In this document: one piece after another, positions 57,704-64,000 of the stretch | How positions within the stretch are numbered: the stretch's first letter is position 1 | How the letters are laid out: every line of letters starts with the position of its first letter | Notes under the pieces: model-generated | Seen by the model: the letters and a program-made list of their open reading frames with translations, nothing else | What the model was told of the DNA's origin: nothing | Databases searched by the model: none | Translations under genes and position numbers: made by a program | Source: Microbacterium sp. SORGH_AS_0428 | GTDB lineage: Bacteria; Actinomycetota; Actinomycetes; Actinomycetales; Microbacteriaceae | Direction of reading: 5' to 3' | Length of the DNA: 64,000 nt | NCBI RefSeq assembly: GCF_031453615.1 | Contig: NZ_JAVIZT010000001.1 | Location: forward strand, 2,852,001 to 2,916,000

Positions 57704-58009
57704 ATGCCTAAGCCGTTCCCCAAGGAGTTCCGGGACGATGTCGTTGCGATCGCGTTGAAGCGGGAGTCCTCGTTCGCGCAGATCGTGAAGGACTTCGGGA
57801 TCTCTGAGTCGTGCGTGCCGCGATGGGTGAGGATCGCCGAGGCCGACGGCGGTCGCCGGCCCGGTGTCAGCTCGAGCGATGTGGCCGAGAACCGTGAGTT
57901 ACGTAAGCGGGTGAAGCTGCTTGAGCAGGAGGTGGAGATCCTGCGGCGGACGGCGGCGTATCTGTCGCAGGCGAACCTGTCCGGCCCAAAGGGCTCTACC
58001 CGCGCGTAA
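57704..58009 (+). CDS. IS3-family transposase OrfA
   Basis: The 101-residue protein begins MPKPFPKEFRDDVVAIALK, has an HTH (FAQIVKDFGISESCVPRWV) and the leucine-zipper end ENRELRKRVKLLEQEVEILRR cut short here, as in OrfA of IS3 elements. The start at 57704 follows GGAAGGATGTCC. In intact elements a -1 frameshift near its end makes the OrfAB transposase. Confidence 0.88.
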   Translation: MPKPFPKEFRDDVVAIALKRESSFAQIVKDFGISESCVPRWVRIAEADGGRRPGVSSSDVAENRELRKRVKLLEQEVEILRRTAAYLSQANLSGPKGSTRA

Positions 58010-58664
58010 GTGAACTCGCCGTCGACGGGATCCCCGTCGGGGTGACGTGTCGGGTGTTGAAGTTCGCGAAACAGCCGTACTACCGGTGGTTGCAGGATCC
58101 TGTCTCGCGGCGCGACTGGGACGATGCGCACCTGATCAACGCGGCGATCGATGTGCATGCCGACGATCCCGCGTTCGGATACCGGTTCATCGCCGACGAG
58201 CGCGCCGAGGCTGGGTTCACCGCATCGTAGAGGCGGGTCTGGCGGGTGTGTTCGGAGAACGAGATCTTCAGTGCATTCGTCCGCAAACGCCGCGGCAAGG
58301 GGCGCCTTGTCGGTCCTCCGCTGCGAGATGATCTCGTCCGGCGCGAGTTCACCGCGGCTGGCCCTCACCGGCTCTGGCTCACCGAAATCTCCGAGCATCC
58401 GACCGGCGAGGGCAAGGTCTATCTCTGCGCGGTGAGGGACGTTTGGCGCTCCCAGCGACAACGCGGCCATGGAATCGTTCTTCGTGCTCCTCCAGAAGAA
58501 CGTCCTCAACTGCCGCCGCTGGACCACCCGCGACGACCTCCGCCTCGCGATCGTGACCTGGATCGAACGGACCTCCCACCGCCGTCGCCGACAACGCGTC
58601 CTCGGCGAATTGACGCCCGTCGAGTTCGAAGCCATCATCACCACACATGCCGCATCAGCGGCCT
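58010..58664 (+). pseudogene. IS3-family transposase OrfB, broken
   Basis: Pieces of OrfB are found in different frames: LYPRVSELAVDGIPVG to YRFIADERAEAGFT (stop at 58228), VCSENEIFSAFVRKRRGKG to YLCAVRDV (to 58440), and AAMESFFVLLQKNVLN to LGELTPVEFEAIITTHA (to 58664). A frameshift lies near 58225 and a deletion near 58450 removed the second catalytic Asp region. The transposase cannot work. Confidence 0.88.
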
Positions 58665-58808
58665 AACAAGAAGAGTCACCAAGACCTTCAGCAGTCCCCG
58701 TTGCGCATCCGCAGGCGTGTGGCGGCCTGGCTTTCGCCGCCGCCGCCTGCTATCTCGTATCGCTCGGTTGGCGCTGATCCCGACCCGGGGTCGCAGTACC
58801 CTGTCAGC

Positions 58809-59210
58809 ATGGACTACTCCCTCTCCGTCCCCTCCGCGACTGAGTTCAAAGCGCTCTATGACGAGACTGGTTGGGGAGACTGGACCCTGGAGCGGTTCGA
58901 GCAAGCCCTGTCCGGGAGCTGGATCGTCTGCACTGTCCGGGACGACGTGGGCCGCTTGGTCGGGATGGGCAGGCTCATCAGCGACGGGGCGCTCCACGCC
59001 TTCGTGACCGAGATGATCGTCACGGAACACGCTCGGGGCGCGGGTATCGGAGGGCAGATCCTCGCGCGTCTGGTAGATGAGGCACGTCGCCGTGGTGTCG
59101 ACGACGTCCAGCTCTTTGCGGCCCGGGGACGAGTCGAGTTCTACGAACGCCACGGCTTCGAGCGCCGCCCCGAGAATGGTCCCGGCATGGACGTGGCCAG
59201 CCTTCGGTAA
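58809..59210 (+). CDS. GNAT-family N-acetyltransferase
   Basis: The 133-residue protein starts MDYSLSVPSATEFKALYDET and has the acetyl-CoA loop HARGAGIGGQILARLVDEA (Q/R-x-x-G-x-G/A type) and the end FYERHGFERRP. It matches small GNAT enzymes that acetylate small amines or antibiotics. The start at 58809 is preceded by a normal gap after the IS; the long upstream frame lies in the IS. Confidence 0.9.
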   Translation: MDYSLSVPSATEFKALYDETGWGDWTLERFEQALSGSWIVCTVRDDVGRLVGMGRLISDGALHAFVTEMIVTEHARGAGIGGQILARLVDEARRRGVDDVQLFAARGRVEFYERHGFERRPENGPGMDVASLR

Positions 59211-59476
59211 GGCATCCGCAGAAGAGACTATGAGCCGCCGGCTCGATCAGTCGGGGGAATGCGGCGTTCTACGTGTACGGCGGACCGGGTGGAGGGCACA
59301 TAGACCGCTCCTGCTTTCGAGCTACGACGCGCTGAGCGGTTTACCGTTCCGGGGTGAATCGCGGCGATAGATGTCGCGCTTGTCGCATCGTTGAGTGTCC
59401 GATGAGCAGAGCTACTTGAGCATCCTTCGAAGAGCCCAGCAAGGGCGTTAGTTGGATACTGCGCAGCCATTAGCCG
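59211..59476. other. Interval without a recognisable gene
   Basis: No convincing frame or hairpin is present between the GNAT gene and the convergent histidine kinase. Confidence 0.45.
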
Positions 59477-61099
59477 TCAGAGGGACGGGGCGTGCTCCGG
59501 GAAGATGATCGTCGCCATGGTGCCGTTGCCATCCGCGCGCCCGTCGAGTCGGACCGTCCCTCCGTTGGCTTCAATGAGCTTGCGTGCGAAGGTGAGTCCG
59601 AGCCCCACGCCCGGAATGGCGTGCTTCAGCGCGTAGGAGGCCCGGAAGAACAGATCGAACGCTTGATCGCGTTCCTGTTCTGTCATCGTGGCACCCCGAT
59701 CGCTGACCTCGATCACGACATGTCCGTCGTCTCGCCGGACCGCAATCTCGACAGGGGAAGCGGGCGGCCCATAGATGACGGCGTTGGCAACGATGGCAGT
59801 CACTGCCTTGTCGAGATCGTCTGGATCGGCATGGATGCGAAGCTCTCCACCAGTGACGCGCGCGGGGATGATGCGCGCCGTCGGATATCGACTGGCGACC
59901 GACCGCAGTACCGACAGCACGTCGACGCGACGAGAGTGACGAGGGATGTGGGTGCGGTTCGCGCTCATGATCTGGTCGATGACGGCCAGCTGGCGCTCGC
60001 CAGCCTTCACGATGGTCATGACTGCGGCGAACAGATCCGGGGCCTGCTCCTCCAGGGCGTCGGCGAGCAGGTCGGCATATCCGAGCATGACCGTCAGCGG
60101 GGTCCTCAACTCGTGTCCGACGGTGTTGAGGAACTCGTCGCGTGCAGTGATTGCGCTGGTCAGCGCGGTCACATCATGGGCGATGATCAGGGCTCCGATC
60201 CGTTCCCCCTCGAGCGTGAAGATGTCTCGCGCCGAGAACTGAAGGGTCAGCTGTTCGGATGGTTCACCAACGTTGAGCGGGACTCCGTCCGCGTAGATCC
60301 CGGCATGAAGGGCATCGAGGAAGCTCCGATCGACGGGGAAGGGGCGCCCGTCGGTGAACCGTATCGCAGGCGCGGAACTCCGCGTCCAGCCTCGGACGCC
60401 GGCAAGCTGCATCAGTCGGTCGGCGCCGGCATTGCTGAGGGTGGCGACGTCGTCACGGTCGATGAGCATGATCGCATCGGAGGTCGCATCGGCGATTGCC
60501 TGAAGGATTGCACGACCGGCTACGTTTTCTCCGAAGAGCGTGTTGATGCGCGCCCGCGATTCGGCGAGGGCGGCTTCCTTCCGTCGTGTCCACGCCGCCG
60601 CGGTCGCACAAAAAGCGCATACCACGAGCGCCAGGACACAGAACGCCCCGACCTGCCAGTGAGCCTGGGCGGCACCCACATCGCCGGCGCGTCCGGCGAG
60701 CTGAGGGAGCAGTCCCATGAAGACAAACACGACGGCAACGGGCACGAACCACCAAAGCGGGAAGGCGAAGGCGATCCACATGAGCGGGAAGAAGACCGTG
60801 ATGCCCGCAACAGGTAGGGAGGGAAGTAGGTCCATGCGCGCGTATCCCCAGAGCGCCAGATCCGCCAGAGGGAAGAAGACCCACCACTGACTGGTCGCCT
60901 TCAGCGCCTGGGTGAGTCGACAGGCGATAGCCGCCGCTGTTACGACGATGACCCCGACGACAGCGACACCCGCCCCGCCAGGCGTCACATAGTGGGGCGT
61001 GGCAGCGGCGACGACGGCAGTTAGCGCGAGCATCGTGCCGGCGAAGACGTATTGCGGGGTGAGGTTTCCTCGCACTCGGTCGACAATGCTGGATTTCAT
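59477..61099 (-). CDS. Orphan membrane PAS histidine kinase
   Basis: The 540-residue kinase has five or six membrane segments in the first ~170 residues (MASE-like), a PAS domain at about 195-305 (AIADATSDAIMLIDRDDVAT … GALIIAHDVT), the H-box NTVGHELRTPLTV and a HATPase domain with N box AIVANAVIYG, G1 DRGATMTEQ and G2 GVGLGLTFARKL. No response regulator is next to it, so its partner lies elsewhere. The small extracellular loops suggest it senses a membrane or cytoplasmic signal. Confidence 0.88.
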   Translation of the reverse strand: MKSSIVDRVRGNLTPQYVFAGTMLALTAVVAAATPHYVTPGGAGVAVVGVIVVTAAAIACRLTQALKATSQWWVFFPLADLALWGYARMDLLPSLPVAGITVFFPLMWIAFAFPLWWFVPVAVVFVFMGLLPQLAGRAGDVGAAQAHWQVGAFCVLALVVCAFCATAAAWTRRKEAALAESRARINTLFGENVAGRAILQAIADATSDAIMLIDRDDVATLSNAGADRLMQLAGVRGWTRSSAPAIRFTDGRPFPVDRSFLDALHAGIYADGVPLNVGEPSEQLTLQFSARDIFTLEGERIGALIIAHDVTALTSAITARDEFLNTVGHELRTPLTVMLGYADLLADALEEQAPDLFAAVMTIVKAGERQLAVIDQIMSANRTHIPRHSRRVDVLSVLRSVASRYPTARIIPARVTGGELRIHADPDDLDKAVTAIVANAVIYGPPASPVEIAVRRDDGHVVIEVSDRGATMTEQERDQAFDLFFRASYALKHAIPGVGLGLTFARKLIEANGGTVRLDGRADGNGTMATIIFPEHAPSL

Positions 61100-61141
61100 C
61101 GCAGAGGTCCGGCCGACGGGGTGATCATACGGGAATAGTAG

Positions 61142-61528
61142 GGCGGATGGGTTTCCGGATGGTGGATCGCGGATCTTGCGGAGGCTCGGGCCGAGTGGGG
61201 CTGGCTGCTTCGCGAGCTCGGCTTCGAGCGCGAGCGCGTGTGGCCCGAGGGGGAGTCGTGGGCCGCTGGTGGCGCGTATCTGACGCTCACGACCTCACCG
61301 AATCTGTCCGCGGTTGCGCACGATCGGAGGGCGCCAGGCGTGAACCACCTTGCATTCAGAGCGGGCGTGCCCGACCGGGTTGACGCGATCATGGCTCAGG
61401 CGGAGCAGCACGGGTGGCGGCCGTTGTATCAGGACCGGTATCCGCACGCGGGAGGCCCGGATCACTATGCCGGCTGGCTGCAGAACTCTGCCGGCTTCAA
61501 AGCGGAGGTCGTCGCCGACGAGTCGTGA
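61142..61528 (+). pseudogene. VOC (glyoxalase)-family gene without start
   Basis: The frame reads WWIADLAEARAEWGWLLREL, then GGAYLTLTTSPNLSA, GVNHLAFRAG and HYAGWLQNSAGFKAEVVA, the complete core of a VOC protein. Normal proteins begin with a strand such as MxxxHVDLWIADL, but here a TAG (61139) precedes GGWVSGWWIADL and no start codon is present until GTG 61238. The N-terminal strand and start are lost, so it is probably inactive. Confidence 0.7.
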
Positions 61529-61549
61529 CGATCCTCACGTGGTGGCCCT

Positions 61550-61908
61550 GAGTCAGAGCGTGATCGCGCGGAGGACGACGACGTTGCGCCCCTTGTCGGC
61601 GTCGTGATCGTAGCCGATGGGGAGGCCGCCACGGGCACCGCGACGTACGCGGTGACTCTGCTCGTCGGCAGGCTCGCTCGTAGATTGTTCATCAGGGCGG
61701 GGAACATCGGGGAGTCGCCTGCTTATCCAGGACCGACCATGATCACCAGCGGCAGTCCGCGCCCGTCCACGAGCGGATAGATCTTCGTGCTCAACCCGCC
61801 CCGCGATCGACCTATGGCGGGATCAGCTGGCTCCTCACGCATTCGTCTCAGAACGAGCGACCCTGCCGACCAGCGGAAGAGGGCAACAATGGGCGGATCC
61901 GCTCCCAC
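61550..61908 (-). mobile_element. IS5-type transposase remnant
   Basis: On the minus strand, PADPAIGRSRGGLSTKIYPL and VDGRGLPLVIMVGPG match the middle of IS5-family transposases (…GRSRGGLTTKIH…DGRG.PL). A stop follows, and then GDSPMFPALMNNLR in another frame. Ends and most of the gene are missing. Confidence 0.75.
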
Positions 61909-61967
61909 TGTTGCTGGCCACGAGATTGTTGACGCTGACTGATACGGCTCGCGAGCTTGCGAGGAAC

Positions 61968-62005
61968 GATAGGAGGGTCGGCGGATACCCGCCGACCCTC
62001 CTATC
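61968..62005. terminator. Terminator of the His-rich protein operon
   Basis: A perfect 17-bp stem (GATAGGAGGGTCGGCGG) with an ATAC loop lies 20 bases after the stop of the minus-strand His-rich gene. Confidence 0.85.
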
Positions 62006-62025
62006 GTGTCGGATCAGGGTTGGGC

Positions 62026-62322
62026 TCAGTGTTCGTCGTAGTGCTCACCGTGGGCGGCGTGCTTGTGTCCGTCGTGGACGTAGTCGATGTGGTCGTCGTG
62101 CACCACGGTCTCGTGGCCGCACTCGTTTCCGTGAGCATGCTCGGCGACGGTGTGCTCCGCGACGCTCTCGTGTTCGTCGTAGTGGTCGCCGTGGGCGGCG
62201 TGGTGGTGGGTTCCATGCACGTAATCGACGTGATCGTCGTGCGGAACGGCCTCGTGGCCGCAGCCGGCGTCGTGCTCGTGCTCGGCGATGGTGTGCTCGG
62301 CGTGGATCTCAGTCGTGCTCAT
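62026..62322 (-). CDS. His-rich repeat protein, probable metal binding
   Basis: The 98-residue protein consists of two repeats of ~44 residues, each CGHE-x2-HDDH-x-DYVH followed by H/K-HAAHGDHYDEH. It holds about 28 His and many Asp/Glu, with two Cys, so it should bind several Zn(II), Ni(II) or Co(II) ions. The start at 62322 follows AAAGGAGAGATTG. It overlaps the 3' end of the ArsR regulator gene and is cotranscribed, which suggests metal buffering under zinc control. Confidence 0.82.
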   Translation of the reverse strand: MSTTEIHAEHTIAEHEHDAGCGHEAVPHDDHVDYVHGTHHHAAHGDHYDEHESVAEHTVAEHAHGNECGHETVVHDDHIDYVHDGHKHAAHGEHYDEH

Positions 62323-62665
62323 CAATCTCTCCTTTGTCCAGGGTCTTCTCTTCGAGAACGTGGGTGACTGCGTCGTCGATGACGTGCGCGATGTGGTGGT
62401 CCGCGAGGTGGTACAGAGCCTCGCGTCCCGTCCGTACGACCGTCACGATGCCCGACTGTCGCAGCGTCCGAAGATGCTGTGACACAAGGGGCTGGGACAT
62501 CTCGCTTCGCTCGACGAGCGCGCCGACCCCGCAGGGTTCGGATGCTAGTAAGTGCAGAAGAAGCAGGCGTGAGGATGACCCGAGGATCTTGAAGAGATCC
62601 GCTGCGGCATCCAATCCCTCTTCTCCTCGACTGGCAGAGGAACTCCGCGCGGAAGGAGTGACCAT
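62309..62665 (-). CDS. ArsR/SmtB-family zinc-sensing repressor
   Basis: The 118-residue protein has the ArsR winged helix (LFKILGSSSRLLLLHLLAS, then EMSQPLVSQHLRTLRQSGIV). The C-terminal helix reads DHHIAHVIDDAVTHVLEE, where D-x-H-x10-H-x2-E matches the alpha-5 zinc site of SmtB/CzrA exactly. A Cys (SEPCGVG) lies near the alpha-3 site position. It should release DNA on binding zinc. I chose the ATG at 62665; the frame extends to 62692 (TTG). Confidence 0.88.
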   Translation of the reverse strand: MVTPSARSSSASRGEEGLDAAADLFKILGSSSRLLLLHLLASEPCGVGALVERSEMSQPLVSQHLRTLRQSGIVTVVRTGREALYHLADHHIAHVIDDAVTHVLEEKTLDKGEIDEHD

Positions 62666-62741
62666 GGTGCGAGTGAGCAACAGTTGGGTCAACGCGGCCC
62701 TGCGAGCGTTGCGAGCGCAGCGGCCCCGACCGTACGCGGGA

Positions 62742-62769
62742 CGAGATATATCGCTCCGGCGCTATCTCG
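62742..62769. promoter_or_regulatory. Candidate operator of the zinc regulator
   Basis: CGAGATA (62742-62748) and TATCTCG (62763-62769) form an inverted repeat about 75 bases upstream of the regulator start. The arm and spacer sizes fit an ArsR-family site only loosely. GATATC at 62799-62804 is a further AT-rich palindrome. Confidence 0.4.
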
Positions 62770-62887
62770 AGAACGTGAATCAGCTCGGATTTCAAGAAGA
62801 TATCGTTCGACGCAGCTCGGTTTGAAAGCTAATTCCGAGCCGCGGACTTCAAGCGGACCGGAGAGTTCTCGGCAATTGGATTGATAT

Positions 62888-64000
62888 TTGTTCTTAGTAC
62901 GTCAAGCTGAGCGGGCGGCCGATATAGGAGTTCATGGATCTGATCCACTTGGGCCCTCGCTCTTGCACCGAGTGGCGGCGATCTCGGCGTTATCGCTCGC
63001 TGACATCGACGGTGGTACTCGTCTGCGAGCCAGTACTGGTGTGATCCTCGCTCGCCTTCAGATTGGCGCTCACGAAGAAGCGCTTGAACTCGCCGAACGC
63101 ATCGCGTGGATAATGCCTGCCTCGGCCGGCGCACTCCTCTCCTCAACAGAGTGCAGTGCTATGTGGGCCGCTGTCGCCGAGGCTTACGTGACACAGGGAC
63201 ATGCGCGGGAAGGCGCAACATTCGCGTACCGTGCAGTGCATGCCGCCGCGGCGGCAGAGAGCGAGGCGGCTCTTTTCCGCGCCCATTCGCTGATTTGCGT
63301 CTGCTCAGCGTTGTTCGGAGATTACGACGCGGCGATAAAGTCCGCCGGAGCGGCTAGATCGATCGCGCATCGATTCGGGTCGACCCCGGATCTGAGCGGC
63401 TTTCCTCTGATTCTGGGCGAGATTCTGATCTACTCCGCTGACCTTAATGTAGGAGCTCTCGGTGATCTAGCCAGTACCCTGCGGACGTTCTCGTCGAATC
63501 CGCGGTACTCCGTCACTGCCGCTGCTGTTGATGCAATGGTGGCACTTGCCAACGGTGACACCGGCGCGGCGGTGACTATCGCAACACGCATAGTAGCGAG
63601 CGCGACCGATGAGAGAGCGCTCCCCATGGTTCGCGGCTTCGCGACCGGCATATTGGCGGACGCCCTCTTGACTCGCGGCGAGCCGGACCGGGTGCTCATC
63701 CTGCTGGAGCACGTCCCGTCGACTCCCGGACACTCCCTCTGCTTCGACATGCAACGGGCATCGGCTCATCTCATGCGCGAAGACTACGCAGCAGTCCTTC
63801 GCGTCACCAGTGGGTGCGTGGCACTGGGAGCGGAACATAGCCTGCGAACTCTCGCGCCCATCCTGTTGCGCCGCGCGCTGGCACACCGCGCGCTTGGGGA
63901 CTGCGGCATCGCGGACATCGAGGTGGAGGACGCGCTCAGAATGATGGGGGAGTCAGGATCGGCCACGCCTCTGCTGACACTCTCGACCCCCCCAGCTGCA
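62888..64000 (+). CDS. TPR-type helical protein, probably LuxR/MalT-like regulator (partial)
   Basis: A frame without stops runs from 62885 to the window end (more than 370 codons). It encodes Ala/Leu-rich helical repeats (RLQIGAHEEALELAERI, AEAYVTQGHAREGATFAY, ALFGDYDAAIKSAGAARS, ALLTRGEPDRVLILLEHV), as in the TPR region of large LuxR or BTAD regulators. No ATPase part precedes it. The first possible start is TTG 62888 just after a TGA, so it may have lost its N-terminus. The C-terminus lies outside the window. Confidence 0.65.
   Translation, partial: MFLVRQAERAADIGVHGSDPLGPSLLHRVAAISALSLADIDGGTRLRASTGVILARLQIGAHEEALELAERIAWIMPASAGALLSSTECSAMWAAVAEAYVTQGHAREGATFAYRAVHAAAAAESEAALFRAHSLICVCSALFGDYDAAIKSAGAARSIAHRFGSTPDLSGFPLILGEILIYSADLNVGALGDLASTLRTFSSNPRYSVTAAAVDAMVALANGDTGAAVTIATRIVASATDERALPMVRGFATGILADALLTRGEPDRVLILLEHVPSTPGHSLCFDMQRASAHLMREDYAAVLRVTSGCVALGAEHSLRTLAPILLRRALAHRALGDCGIADIEVEDALRMMGESGSATPLLTLSTPPAA

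Larger units (their letters stand above)
57641..58695 (+). mobile_element. Degenerate IS3-family insertion sequence
   Basis: The ends ACTGCTGAAGGTTTGGGTGA (57641-57660) and, inverted, ACTGCTGAAGGTCTTGGTGA (58676-58695) are imperfect terminal repeats, with TG…CA cores from 57643 to 58693. Inside are an intact orfA and a broken orfB. No target duplication is visible (GGC left, CCC right). The length of ~1.05 kb is shorter than the normal 1.2-1.4 kb because of an internal deletion. Confidence 0.85.

Noticed and set aside
36000..64000. CRISPR array
   Set aside because: No series of regularly spaced direct repeats of 25-40 bases was seen, and no cas genes are present.
25000..64000. Second copy of the tRNA-Arg 3' end (attR)
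   Set aside because: I scanned for TTCGAATCCCTCC and AGGGGCACCA and found no further copy by eye; serine integrases may share only a few bases, so this does not exclude an attR.

Overview
The window comes from a high-GC actinobacterium. The gene set (DUF3027, DtxR/IdeR-type regulator, WXG100 protein, ImuA'-ImuB-DnaE2 cassette, DUF6230/DUF6114 pair) and the very frequent heptamer GGATGCG (or its complement CGCATCC) in the core genes point to Microbacteriaceae, most likely Microbacterium. This assignment is an inference from gene content; no search was run.

Bases 1-24865 are ordinary chromosome. They hold the 3' end of groEL, a WXG100 gene, an MprAB-like two-component pair, an XPB-type helicase with its helicase-associated partner, cold shock protein and DUF3027, serC, a DtxR-family regulator, an M23 peptidase, an HNH nuclease, a divergent MarR/EamA pair sharing a twin palindromic operator, an isochorismatase, the SOS mutasome operon imuA'-imuB-dnaE2 behind a clear LexA box, a HesB-like protein, a DUF6230-DUF6114 operon, a TetR regulator and a pyruvate oxidase/dehydrogenase gene.

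A tRNA-Arg(CCT) gene at 24866-24940 marks the left end of a large accessory region. A large serine recombinase gene abuts it and reads through the tRNA gene in antisense, as expected if this is an attachment junction. The next ~8 kb are an integrative/conjugative-type backbone on the minus strand: a catalytically dead recombinase-like paralogue, an ArdA-like antirestriction protein, a replication-relaxation protein, a TraG/VirD4-like coupling ATPase, small proteins and an orphan MT-A70 methyltransferase. From 33 to 57 kb lies cargo: an XRE regulator with twin operators, a cell-wall-anchored surface protein, an Lsr2 silencer, secreted proteins, a ribbon-helix-helix protein, a kinase-like/antitoxin fusion with a RES toxin, a WXG100-type polymorphic toxin with a CdiA-like nuclease tip and CdiI-like immunity protein, a McrBC-like restriction block with a DNA methyltransferase and accessory proteins, an RHS fragment, and a retron (reverse transcriptase, visible msr/msd-like RNA, phosphoribosyltransferase-winged-helix effector). 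I could not find the right attachment site.

From about 57 kb to the end there is scarred DNA: a recombinase-type HTH gene and its broken copy, a degenerate IS3-family element, a GNAT enzyme, an orphan PAS histidine kinase, a VOC gene without a start, an IS5-type remnant, and a zinc-sensing ArsR regulator with a His-rich repeat protein. An unfinished TPR-type open frame runs off the end.

The two most interesting systems are the pseudokinase-MbcA-like antitoxin fusion with RES toxin (38598-40957) and the retron (53380-56210).
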